Position numbers and translations under genes: made by a program
Part shown: piece after piece, positions 11,386 through 27,567 of the stretch
How the letters are laid out: every line of letters starts with the position of its first letter
Numbering within the stretch: the stretch's first letter is position 1
The notes under the pieces: model-generated
Database searches by the model: none
The model's input: only the letters and a program-made list of their open reading frames with translations
Told to the model about the DNA's origin: nothing
DNA from: Artocarpus heterophyllus
Taxonomy: Eukaryota > Streptophyta > Magnoliopsida > Rosales > Moraceae
NCBI GenBank assembly: GCA_025403435.1
Contig: CM046354.1
Span: 22,291,467 to 22,355,466 of the forward strand
Reading direction: 5' to 3'
Length of the DNA stretch: 64,000 nt

Positions 11386-13270
11386 GTTATGATGAAGGAT
11401 CCTATACTTGCACTCCCAGATATCACCAAGCCATTCGAGGTATAGATTAATGCGTCAAACTATGCCTTGGGAAGGGTGTTATTGCAACTGGGCAAGTCGC
11501 AAGTTGTCTAAAGCAGAAATAAAATACACAATGTAAGAGAAGGAGCTTCTGGCTGTGATTTATTACGTGTGAGTGTGGAAAAACTACCTTCTAGGTTCAA
11601 AGTTTGTTGTAAAGACTGACAATACAACTGTGAGTCATTTCTTTACGCAACTGAAGCTTATCTCAAAGCAAGCACGATGGCAAGAATTCTTGGCTGAATT
11701 TGACTTTCATTTTGAGCATAAGGCTAGTCATACCAAGCAGGTAGTGGATGCCTTGAGTCGCAAGGCTGAGTTGCGACGTTGAAGATGCTAGCTAACATGT
11801 CGACTAGCGTAGTGAGTACTCAAATCAAAGAACGCATCAAGGAAAACCTAGAGAAGGACCCAACTATAAAGACCTTACTGAAGCTTGTAGAAGAAGGGAA
11901 GACTCACTAGTTTTGGGTAGATAATGAACTTCTTTTTACAAAAAGTGGCTGCTTGTATGTTCTAAAAATCGGATACTTACGGAGGACATGTTTGCAAGAG
12001 TGTCATGACACCTTGTGGGCAGGCCATCTAGGGTGGTAGTGTATAAATGTCCTATTGAAGTTAGGGTACTGTTGGCCACATATGCATGATGATGTTGCAG
12101 AGCACGTCAAGACCTGTCTCACTTGCCAACAAGACAAAGTAGAGAGGCAAAAGATGCTTGAACTATTGGAGCCTTTATCTGTACCGAGTAGACTATAGGA
12201 AAGTGCCTTGCTCGACTTTATCACTAGCCTCCCAAAGGCGGGGGACTTATTGATTATCTTGTTGATTATTGAGATTTTTGAAGTATGCAACATTTGTGCA
12301 GATGTTCAAGTATTGTAGAGCTAAGGAGGCAACCCAACTTTTCTTTAAACACATTATGAAGTATGAGGGCGTGCCCCAAAATATAATCAGTGACCGAGAT
12401 GCAAGATTTAGTGGAATCTTATGGACAAAACTATCCAATCTTTTCAGTACACACTTGAACATGTCCTCAAACTATTATCCACAGATAGACAAAAAACACA
12501 AAGGGATTCAACGAGATTCTAGAAGAGTATCTGTTGTGCTTTGTAAGTGCCAACTAGAAGAACTGGCCATAGCTATTCTAATTTTGTTTCAATGCCCAAA
12601 AGGGCTCTTTTACTAACAAAAATGCTTTTTAGATTGTACAGGGTCAACAACCTCTTATGCCATACACAGTTGATGAATACCATTTGAAGAGTCCACAAGC
12701 CTTCAACTTCACTAGAGAATGGAAGATCAACAATGAGATTGTCTGAGCCTATTTAAAAAGAGCCTCAAACAAAATGAAGAAGTAGGCTAATCAACATAGA
12801 AGATCACATGAGTTTCAATCAAAGGACATGGTTTTGGTCAAGCTAGTGCTAGATTGACTGCACTACCATGGAGGAAAAGATAAAAGACTGATCCACAAGT
12901 ATGAAGGGCCATGTCTGGTGACAACAAAAATCAAAAAAGCATAATACAAGATCGAGATTCCAGCGTGGATGAAGGTGCACTTGGTATTCCATGTCAGTCA
13001 GCTCAAGCCATACCATCTAGATGAAGAAGATCCAGAGCAAAACTAGCAACATAGGGGGAAGATTATCATTAGCCGAAGAAATCAAGCCAGTGAAGTTGAA
13101 GAGATCCTCGATGAAAGAATCCTCATCATCAATAGCCAACTAAGACACAAGTACCTCATCAAGTGAAAGGGTGTTGGAGAAGAAGAGACTAGCTTGAAGA
13201 AAGCTGAAGACTTGAAGAATTGCAAGCAACAAAGTGAAGATTTAGAAGCAGACAATCATCTAGGACAATG
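11386..13270 (+). pseudogene. Chromovirus RNase H, integrase and chromodomain, 3' half, decayed
   Basis: The frame resumes with DPILALPDITKPFEV at about 11400, which follows directly from where the RT half stops at 7163. RNase H and the connection domain run to about 11781 (VKTDNTTVSHFF, HKASHTKQVVDALSRKAEL). The integrase zinc-binding and core regions lie at about 12000-12620 (CLTCQQDKVERQ; ALLDFITSLPKAGD; KYEGVPQNIISDRDARF). The last block at about 13094-13215 reads EEILDERILIINSQLRHKYLI, then a stop, then KGVGEEETSLKKAEDL. This is a chromodomain and is the basis for calling the element a chromovirus. Stops and frameshifts occur throughout. Confidence 0.85.
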
Positions 13271-13755
13271 AGTGATTCAATGGGAGTTCTTAGAAATTTC
13301 ATGTATCCTCCTGGCAAAGGAGAAAAAGTTTAGAAAGCTCTTTAGGGGGCAGTCCTTTAGGGTAGCCATGGGTTGGGGCCGCCAGCATGATGAGAGCTTT
13401 AGCCGTCTACTCCCATGCTCTTATTAATAAAACAAGAAGCCATGTTTCCTACACGTGTTGCCTCGCTTTTATGATTGATTGTTCTATGTTCTCGACACCT
13501 CGTGTTTACTTTGTTATGCATGCCAATTTGCTTTCAATGTGCTTGGTTGCCTTGGTTGTTGACGCTTATTGAATTCCCTTGATGCTTTGGTGTTGTTGTG
13601 ACATGTCAATGGATACTCGTGTTAGCAACATGGTTTACAGTCGTGGTTTGTTGCTTTACAAGCAACGTTTAGGCTGAATTGCTAGTCAAGTGGGGTGACG
13701 CGAGTGCCGCACAACCCGCCTGCATTAAGGGTTAAAGTAGCCGATCCATGACACA
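13271..13755 (+). repeat. Probable 3' untranslated region and 3' LTR remnant of the chromovirus
   Basis: Just after the chromodomain there is a purine-rich stretch (13316-13345). A further 400 bp end in a GTGACGCGAGTGCCGCAC and ATCCATGACA layout that resembles the end of chromovirus LTRs. The matching 5' LTR is not in the window, so the boundaries cannot be fixed by comparison. Confidence 0.4.
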
Positions 13756-15364
13756 TTAGTTGCAATTTTTAAAAGACAAAAATGACATAATCTAATCACG
13801 TAATACGTTGTGGCCATATTGAAACCAATTCCAATTTTCCAATTGCATGTCAATTGCCATGACGAAACGATGTGTCAAAAATGGCATCTAATGGATATGC
13901 ATAACTAACATCATACACATATGGGAATATTATATGTTATAAGTATATTGGCCGTATCCCAAAGTAGAACCAATAATTTTATTTTAAGGGCTTAGTTGCT
14001 AGGAAAATATGTCTTTCTTCACACTCATAATTGAAAACCTCACATGCTTAATACGACCATTGACATTTACATTAGGGCCTGAGTAGGTATGTCATTCTTC
14101 TATGAATTTAATTTAATGTATTCACATGTTTATGTATAGATACTCACAAGTCCGCAATTTTTTAATCACTATTTAGATTTCCTCACGCTCCTTTGAAGGT
14201 CAGAAGATTTAGCCATATTTTATTGGAATAAAAATTGAATAAGACAAAGAAAATCAACTAGTACACACTCTGTTTGATTCAAGAAAAAGAGAATAGTAAG
14301 GAACATCACAAGATTTTGGAATACAACATGATATAGATCTTAAAGGTTTACAAAAATTTTGAAACCTATTTTGTTGCGTTCTTCATATTTTTGTGAAAAA
14401 CTGTTTTCTTAAATTAACATATAATGATATATTTGATGTTAATTTGATATATGTTGTATTTGATTTAAAATTTGCATCAAGAATATCATATGCTAAATTT
14501 TGACCTATTTATTGATTCAATCACTTTTTCATTTAAACATTATAACATTGTCATTTTTAATTATTTTAAAATTAAAAGTTTACCTCAGCAAATGACAAAG
14601 CTCGATAATCATAATAAATTTTGAAATAAGATTATTTATTAGAGCATAAAATAGAATAGTATATTATTAAATATGTTAATTTTTCATATATTTTACTGCT
14701 AAATCTAATTAATATTGTCATTAACTTTTATGTAAATAATTTTTAAAAAATTTTTGTATCAATTTTTGAGTTGTAATTTTTACATAAAAGATTTTTTATT
14801 TTTATTAATTGACGTGATAATTTTTTTAGACACCTATCAATGGAAAAAATAGAAAAAAAAGATGGCTCATTCGTTAGGATAAAAGCTAGGACAGTATTAC
14901 ATCCGAAGCCTTTTTCTTTGTCTTTGTCTTTCTTTCTTTACATTACATTATATTATTATTACATAAATAAAAGTGCGAACAACTTTCTCGAAAAAAAAAA
15001 AGTGCCAGTGGCCCTTCTCTCTTCAGTTGCCATTTGTCTTTCTCTTTTCTCTTTTTTCTTTTTGCTTCATTTCTCTTATTTTTCTTTTCTTTTTTCTTTG
15101 CCCTTGCTGTTTTTTTGTTTCAAATGTATCAATTCATGTTTTTTTTTTTCATTTCAACCATCTTATTTTTCGATAGTACCTTCCAAATACTTTTCTATCT
15201 GATTATAAACGTTTCCTATATAACTATTTGTTTTTTTTTTAAGATTACATAACTATTTTTATTGCATATATAAAAATGATAATGCACGTTTTGGTCATAC
15301 CATCACTATCGTTCATTTTTTTAGGGAATCTTTCTTTTTTTTTTTTATTATTTTAACATTATTA
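13756..15364. other. AT-rich intergenic DNA, no gene recognised
   Basis: This stretch is strongly AT-rich with long T and A runs (notably 15030-15240, where pyrimidine runs create spurious open frames rich in Phe and Ser). I see no exon-like coding, no LTR and no RNA gene. Confidence 0.6.
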
Positions 15365-15484
15365 GGACCTGTTTCGTTCGAGTATTTGAATAGAGTATTT
15401 GAATGAAGATTTAAATTTTTGTGAGAGAAAATACTGTAACAAAATGATTCGAACCGTGATTCGAGTATCGAAACAAACGGGCCC
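15365..15484. mobile_element. Tourist-like MITE (PIF/Harbinger type), 120 bp
   Basis: The terminal inverted repeats are GGACCTGTTTCG (left) and the complement of AACAAACGGGCCC (right), flanked by TTA at 15362-15364 and TTA at 15485-15487. This is the 3-bp TTA/TAA duplication typical of PIF/Harbinger elements. The inside (TATTTGAATGAAGATTTAAA) is shared with the copy at 35827-35933. It lies about 0.9 kb upstream of the GAPCp TATA box. Confidence 0.75.
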
Positions 15485-15680
15485 TTAGTTTATTCGAAAA
15501 GTGGTTTAAACTGTAGTTCTAGCTGTAAATAATATAAAACTTTCATAATTAGTGTGTAATTCAAACTTTGTGGTTCTAAGTCCAACTATTTTTTCAAATA
15601 TCTTGTATATATTTTCCCTTTTTATTTTTTTCTTGTAACCATATATATAATTTTAAAAAATACATGACTTGTAGATTGCA

Positions 15681-15915
15681 CACGTGCTAAACGTGGGTTT
15701 CGGACCTGTCAAACGTGAATAACCCAAAAAAAGGCACCTAACCAAAACGCTGGCAGAGCGGAAGGGCCGGCCGAGAAATCTGAGAACAGGAGAAGCCCAA
15801 AAAAGCGAGCCGAAAAGGGCCCATAACACTCCAACGTGGCTTTCGAGGTCTCTGTCAACATCCTCCTCTACTCTCATCACATCACGTCACGACAAGCTCA
15901 CCTACATATGTACGT
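15681..15915 (+). promoter_or_regulatory. Cluster of six ACGT-core motifs upstream of GAPCp
   Basis: ACGT cores occur at 15682, 15691, 15713, 15834, 15884 and 15912. The first is a G-box (CACGTG at 15681-15686). The others read ACGTGGG, AACGTGA, AACGTGGC, CACGTCAC and TACGTGAG. Such cores are bound by bZIP and bHLH factors and, in ABRE form, mediate abscisic acid responses. The cluster is 350-590 bp upstream of the TATA box. The density is seen directly; the regulatory role is inferred. Confidence 0.45.
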
Positions 15916-16268
15916 GAGCGGTGACCAACAACAAACTATCTAATGCTCTCAACCTCATCATAACCTTTTTCTTTGCCTAATCGTATGTCATGATCTTTAC
16001 AAATCTCGATATGTAACCATTTCTAGATGGGGCCCACGACACAACAATTCAAAAACAAGACTTTGTTAAAATGGGATACAATGCACCAGATCATTTTGGT
16101 TAGGTGCCGAATATTTCCTCCCGCTACGGAGAACTCCCTAAGAAAGTCCGCTACAGGTTTTTTTGTTTTTTGTTTTTTTTTTTTCAATATAATTTAATAT
16201 TCGTTAAGAATAAAAAAAAATAAAACATTTTTCATTTTTCTGGCTGGTGCCAGGTCCCAACAGGCGCA

Positions 16269-16275
16269 TATATAA
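16269..16275 (+). promoter_or_regulatory. TATA box of GAPCp
   Basis: TATATAA lies 117 bp upstream of the ATG at 16392, which would place the transcription start near 16300 and give a 5' UTR of about 90 nt. The leader contains a TAGGGTT telo-box-like motif (near 16328) and a (GAA)n stretch at 16355-16366, both common just downstream of start sites in plant housekeeping genes. Confidence 0.6.
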
Positions 16276-16391
16276 TGATTGGAATAAAGCGTTCTGGGGG
16301 TTTCTCTTCGGCTTCGTTTATGTTAGTTAGGGTTGTTGAGGCAACTGAGTAAAGAAGAAGAAGAAGTTAAAGCTTTTTGTTGCAGTCGACA

Positions 16392-22028
<5,637 letters not shown>

Positions 22029-22275
22029 GATGTCAAAATAGGTTTGTTGTTGCCGCGATGACATTTCTTTAGCGCTTGCTACGAGTTTGGTTTGCGAGTA
22101 ATTATACAGTTGGTAGGGTTTCAGGCTTTTTCTTGTCTTTTCTTTTCTTTTCTTTTTTTTCCTTCATTTTTGTTAATGGACGTCTATTGATATGCGAGTT
22201 GAAACATCGCATGATGCAACTTGGACATAATGAAAAAAAATTCTGAGATGTATTGTATTTTGATAATGAATATGG
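22029..22275 (+). other. 3' UTR and probable polyadenylation region of GAPCp
   Basis: This follows the TAA stop. The sequence is T-rich (a pyrimidine run at 22130-22165), with TTGTATTTTGATAATGAAT at about 22252-22270 as a plausible near-upstream polyadenylation element. Plant signals are loose, so the end is approximate. Confidence 0.4.
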
Positions 22276-24139
22276 CCAAAAAATTTGGTAATTTTTTAGT
22301 CTCCAATTTTTCGAAATAACCATGATATCTCAATATCGGGGTCCTCTACTGCAAATTTTTTTTTTTGGAGCCTGGAACGGAATGCCACTTTATTAGAGTG
22401 GACCAATTGCTATACGGAAAAATACAAATATTTAGCTAATTATTTTTGGGGGCAAAATGCATCATTAAATTAAGTGGCTAAATTTGCCACAGTAGAGGAG
22501 GATACAAAAATTGGGATAGCCCCAATAGCCTGAACGATAACATGCTCGAAACAAGAGAGGGAAAAAAAAAAACCCAAAAGATGGAATATCTTGTTCCCAA
22601 TTTTAGGGACATGACAACATCGACCGCCATTGACCTTATCAACTTAAGCAGCAGAGATACGTATACCCACCACTTGAGCAAGGTCCTGCTCCTCTTGGTT
22701 TCGCGTGCAACTTGTGCTGAAAACTTACAATTAATCTTTAGAGCCAAAGCACGCTTGAACTTTGTACTTTACTATCTCTGATCATAGCACCAAGATCAAT
22801 CCAGTCCACTCCATCTTTGATTGGTTTATCGGGGCGTAGCCAGGACATAGTTGAACTAACAAGGTTAAGGTTAGACAAATTAAAAAAATGCAGTATTTTA
22901 AGAGATGCGAAATACAATTTGGAACACAAGTTTCATAAAATTAATATACAAAATCAAAAGAAAGAGAGAAAAAAGATCAGAGCAGGTTGCAACCTACTCT
23001 CATTTGCACAAATGTGTGGGCTAACAGTGTGCTGGCTGAGCCTGATGCTATTAATGTTTGTCTGGGCGGTGAATGTGTATGCTTTTGTGGAAGTTGGTTG
23101 TGTAGTCATTGAAGTTGTTTATTTGTTTTAGATTTTTGAAAATAAATATTAGGTTTTAAAAATATTTGTAACAAAAATTTGGTGTTCAACTAGTTTATTT
23201 AAAGTCAAAAGAACTTTCATATTAGCCTCTAAGTATTATATATAATTCAAAATAAAACTAAAATGAAGCAATTTCATCTAAAAATTAATATTTTCAAGAG
23301 TAAATTTGAAGAAATATTATACATTAAAAGGCTCAATATATATGTTTTAAAGCTTAGAGGTATATTGATACAAAAAAACGTAATTCAGATGAAAACTTAT
23401 GAAATTTAACCAAAGTTTAATCCTTTTTTCATATCAAGATCAGCCAACACGAAGCCATGAACACTTTTTCAATTGACACTAAATGAGGGTGGGCATGCTT
23501 GCGTGTTGCACGAAGCTAGATGGGGATGGCACGAGGATCGCGACAGTGCAGATCTTGGGCTGCAGGTAGCAAACCATGATTGACATCCGACAATCCAAAA
23601 AGATCTCGACGATGGCGACGGAGTGGGCTGGCTCATGCTCTGGTCTGCAGTGACGATTTAGTGGGGTGGCGAGCTCCGGCGAGCGAATATGGCGACTTCT
23701 ATGAGTGATGATGGAAGCTCCGGCGAGCGAAGATGTTTACTTCAACGAGTGACAATGGAAACTCCGGGGAATGACGTTGGCAACTCCGGCGAAGGATAGC
23801 AGATCTGTGCACAATATGTGATTTGGCTGGAACACTGCTCTAATCCTTTGGGCTACATAAATAATCCCACCATTTTAGATGGATAAATCATCCCACAAAT
23901 ATGGGATTATTTTATGGTCAAAGGATAATTTATCCGATCAATAATCTCCACCAAGTACGGGATTACAACTATTTGTTCCAATCTTAGTCCTAATCTTGTA
24001 TACCAAACATGGTCTTAATGGTTAAAAAGTTTCATTTCGTTCATAATTTTTTACTTTGTTTTAATTTCGGTCTTTCCGTTAGTTAGACGTTAAATATTTG
24101 ATAGATATCTTTTAAATATACCTTTTTAGTCCCCAATCT
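22276..24139. other. Intergenic DNA with short GC-richer repeats, no gene recognised
   Basis: There is no convincing coding sequence. The stretch 23669-23800 is GC-richer and repeats CTCCGGCGAGCGAA or close variants four times (near 23671, 23719, 23763 and 23788). Around 23870-24016 the text (TAATCCCAC..., then ACCAAACATGGTCTTAA) looks like one end of another PIF/Harbinger-type element whose partner end I could not find. Confidence 0.5.
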
Positions 24140-25076
24140 TAGGGGTGTTCGCAGACAATTTAAGCGGTTTTTTCCCTCTAATCCACCTACCAAACTAAAC
24201 ATATATTTTGTTTTTGGGCGGTTTGAACGGTTTGATATTTTTTTATACCAACTAAACTAATTCACTCATGAGTGGTTTGGTTTGGGCAGTTACTGCTTAA
24301 GATTATTTTTTTAATATTTAACAAAAATTATAAAATGTCTAAAAGTTTACACTTTAAAATTTTAATACAAACAAAAAATCAAACTAAAAAATCACAATAA
24401 TACAAATTAAAGTTTACCAATAACCAAACTAAAAAGTAAAAAGCACAACTAAACAACATAAGACAACATAATTAAAATTTGAACTTGAATTAAAGCTTTT
24501 CACTAGGTTGATAAAACTCTCCTTCTACTAATGTCCTTAATCAACACCGTGGTGAGTTGGGCCGGTTCGGAGAGAGACAACATGACAGTTATAACATGGC
24601 GAGTAGGGCAGCAATAGTGCATAGAGAAGATGTTGGTCGCTATATGGGGGAGGCTAGGATTGCATTCTCTGAGTTAGTCTTAGTTGTATATGTCGGTTCT
24701 TTAATTTGATTTTATTTTTTTAGATGCTAATGATGAGTGATAAGAAGAAGTGTAATTGTAGATTATAAAAATATGTATATTATATGGGTGGAACTTCTTG
24801 TATTGACCAATGAAAAATTTAAAAAATAATAAAAATTCTTATATGAAAAGTTTTTAAAAATAAAAATTATATAATATAGCAGTTAAGTGAATGGTTTGGT
24901 GGGCGGTTTAGGTGGATATTTTAGGTGGGTGATTTGGAAGTTCAAACTACTAATTAAACCACCTAAAATATTTGTGTAAAAGACTACCTAAATCGTCCAA
25001 AATAATTAAAAAAAACCATTGGTTTGGTTCTTATTGGGCGATTTGAGCGCATTAGCGAATTTTTTGAACACCCCTA
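24140..25076. mobile_element. Non-autonomous hAT-type transposon, 937 bp
   Basis: The left terminus TAGGGGTGTTC (24140) is matched exactly by the reverse complement of GAACACCCCTA (ending 25076). This 11-bp inverted repeat fits the YAGGG start of hAT elements. It is flanked by CCCAATCT (24132-24139) and CCTAATCT (25077-25084), an 8-bp target duplication with one mismatch, the length characteristic of hAT transposase. Sub-terminal GCGGTTT and GGCGGTTTAGG motifs recur near both ends. No transposase coding is present, so it would depend on an autonomous relative. Confidence 0.8.
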
Positions 25077-25526
25077 CCTAATCTATTACTTTGTTCACTT
25101 TTGGTCCCTCTTTTATAGTTTAAAGTTATTAGCAATTGAAATTTAAAAAATCTAAAGTGAAAAACTAAATATAATGATTTTGATATATGTAAATAGAAAA
25201 AACAGTTTTATCAAATTGTTAGTGAGATAAATTTTAATTTAAAACATAAGTTAAATTTTTAATACTAGTATATAAGTATTCAACTTTACCTTTTTTTAAA
25301 AAAATTAAAACTCCTCTAAAAAATAATATGATAACTTGTTTTTTATTTTAGTTACATGAATAACAAACATTGTATTTAGTTTCTTACTTAGTTTTGTTTT
25401 ATTTTGTTTTGTTTTTTAGTTTTGATCCTTAATAATATATTGCTAATAGAGGGATAAAAAAGAAACAAAATATTAAATTAGGGACTACAATGAGACACTT
25501 TAAGAATATTTTGTTAAATATTTAAC

Positions 25527-27553
25527 TGTTGGAAACAAAGTACGCAGCGGAATTTTTAAATTTTTTTTCCATCAGAGTCATTTCCAAAACACAAGTTTGA
25601 CATGTTATATGTATAAATTAAATAGATCTTACTAACCTCAATGTGCCGAAGAACCTCCGCAACCTGTGTAGAGAAGTAACGTTCCAGAAGAGCCTCAACC
25701 AACTGGTCTTCTTTGCTATTCTCTATCCACAACCGGAGTGAGTGTGGGCTCACACGTACAGCTCTTCCACTGGTGACTCTCCTTCCAACCAATAGAGAGA
25801 ACCCAAAGCTAGTGCTCGTGATTTGTGAACAAAAGCTCTCAGGGAGTTTTCAGATGCTCACTAGAAGAGTATCACTCTTAATCTCTCAAATTGATCTCTA
25901 TTGATCTGAGTAAATCATGAGACTCACTCCCTTTATATAGCTATTGGTCCTGGGGTCAGTCCATATCAGATTAGGTCTCAAAAACTCGAAACAGAATCAA
26001 GTTCGGATCAGTATCTGATAAGATCCGCGTGAAAATGCATAATCTTATCTACCGCTGATCGGCAGGCCGAACATTCAGTTCGGCAGGCCGACCACATCAT
26101 TCGGCAGGACCGAACTCCTCGAGAAAAAATCTCCGCGAATCTTTTATTTTCCACCTGAGATTCTAAAGGATAAAGTCTCAGTTTTGATTCAAATAACCCA
26201 ATAGAGAAGTTATCTGATCAAAACAAACTTTATCAAGATAATCTCTAAGAAAATAAATCAATTCACAATAATTCTACAAGTTTATCTTGATCTAATTTAT
26301 CCAAAATTAAATCAACCGATAAACAGACAAGAATTATCTGATCACAATAATTCAACAAGTTTATCTTGAACTAATTTCTTACAAAATAAATTCAACCAAT
26401 AATCAGACATGAATTATTTGATTCTTTCAAATTTTAAACCAATATGATAAATCCGACATAAGTCACCAATTATTGGAAAAGCACGTTGTGTCGTTACAGG
26501 ATTTTGTGAGCTAGCAAAGGGGACCAAAATAGACCTATAAAGTTCAAGCTCATGATAATTATGAAACCCAATATCCTAGATATACATTTCACAATTATCA
26601 ACTCCAACGCTACTCCACTAAAAGCTTGGAGCTGCACTATCGAACTTTATAGAATTACGAAGCTCGTGTAGCTAAGTCTCCATGACATATCATAGTGTAT
26701 CGTATCCCCATATGATAATCCATAATTGGCTTAAGGACAAGTTCTATCTTACCTTCCTGATTATTTTTATCTTACGTTCCATTGTCTCACCATTAGAAAA
26801 CTTACCATCCAAAGATAGTATACCATTCGGTTACACCTATGTATCCAAATGGTTGAGCGCTCCAGTTTTTTAATTACAGGACAACGCATATAAGAGGATA
26901 TCATTACTCCTAAAGAGGAGCTATGGATTCCATATCTATGAATAACAAGTCTAGGCTATCAAGAGTCATGCCTCCAACGTACCGGCATGCTTACCACTAT
27001 AGAGATGTGGGAGTCACCCATTGGTACATCAAAAGACACAAGTCGAGATAACGGGCCCACTATTCATCTCAGGATTAAGATACAATACAAATGACTGTCT
27101 AAAGTGAATCGATTTGACAAGACAGAATTATTAATCCAAATCAATTCACTTTATGTCCCAATCCCACACATCGTCACCTATGACAATGTGCCAATGTTTC
27201 TATTCACGGAGTCCAACTCCGATGGTCAAGACAAACCATCTCCCATAAGGGATATAGACAACATAACAACCTTTACATGAATAAAGCGCCCAACTTTATT
27301 CCCTTGATTGCAGATCATATGTTTTAGACCATCACCTTAAGAATCGTGTCTACCGCATAATCATCCCATCGTATGCCCAATTCTTAAGGTTTAGATTGAC
27401 AGTCTCAGACTACTATTTGCTTATCATACATTCAACGAATATGAACGTAAAGAGGACAAGATTTGGTATATATAAATAAATAAATTCTTTATTGATAAAA
27501 ATGTCTCCAAAAACGTATTACATTTTTACTCCTTAGGGCATACATGTCTAACA
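25527..27553 (-). repeat. C1 copia 3' LTR (2027 bp)
   Basis: It is full length and comparable with the 2033-bp LTR at 55423-57455. On the minus strand it begins TGTTAGACATG (27553) and ends CCAACA (25527). The promoter TATA (complement at 25931-25939, reading TATATAAAG) lies about 400 bp from the end. A cluster of GC-rich CGGCAGGCCG repeats is at 26059-26115. The LTR is noticeably diverged from the partner LTR at 33191-34210, so this insertion is older than the copy at 55423. Confidence 0.93.
26059..26115. repeat. GC-rich near-palindromic repeats in C1 LTR
   Basis: There are three units of TCGGCAGGCCGA type in 57 bp, one altered to CGGCAGGACCGA. The arms TCGG and CCGA are complementary, so each unit can form a small hairpin. 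Confidence 0.8.
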
Positions 27554-27567
27554 ATCTCCCACTTGCA

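Noticed and set aside
14840..15252. Overlapping open frames rich in Phe, Ser and Leu
   Set aside because: They arise from long pyrimidine runs; low complexity, no conserved motif, several frames open at once.
22478..23131. Several open frames of 60-104 codons downstream of GAPCp
   Set aside because: No motif, signal or splice structure; overlapping frames on both strands with AT-rich composition, as expected by chance.
23820..24016. Possible further PIF/Harbinger element (right end ACCAAACATGGTCTTAA)
   Set aside because: Only one end is convincing; no matching inverted terminus or TTA/TAA duplication could be found on the left.
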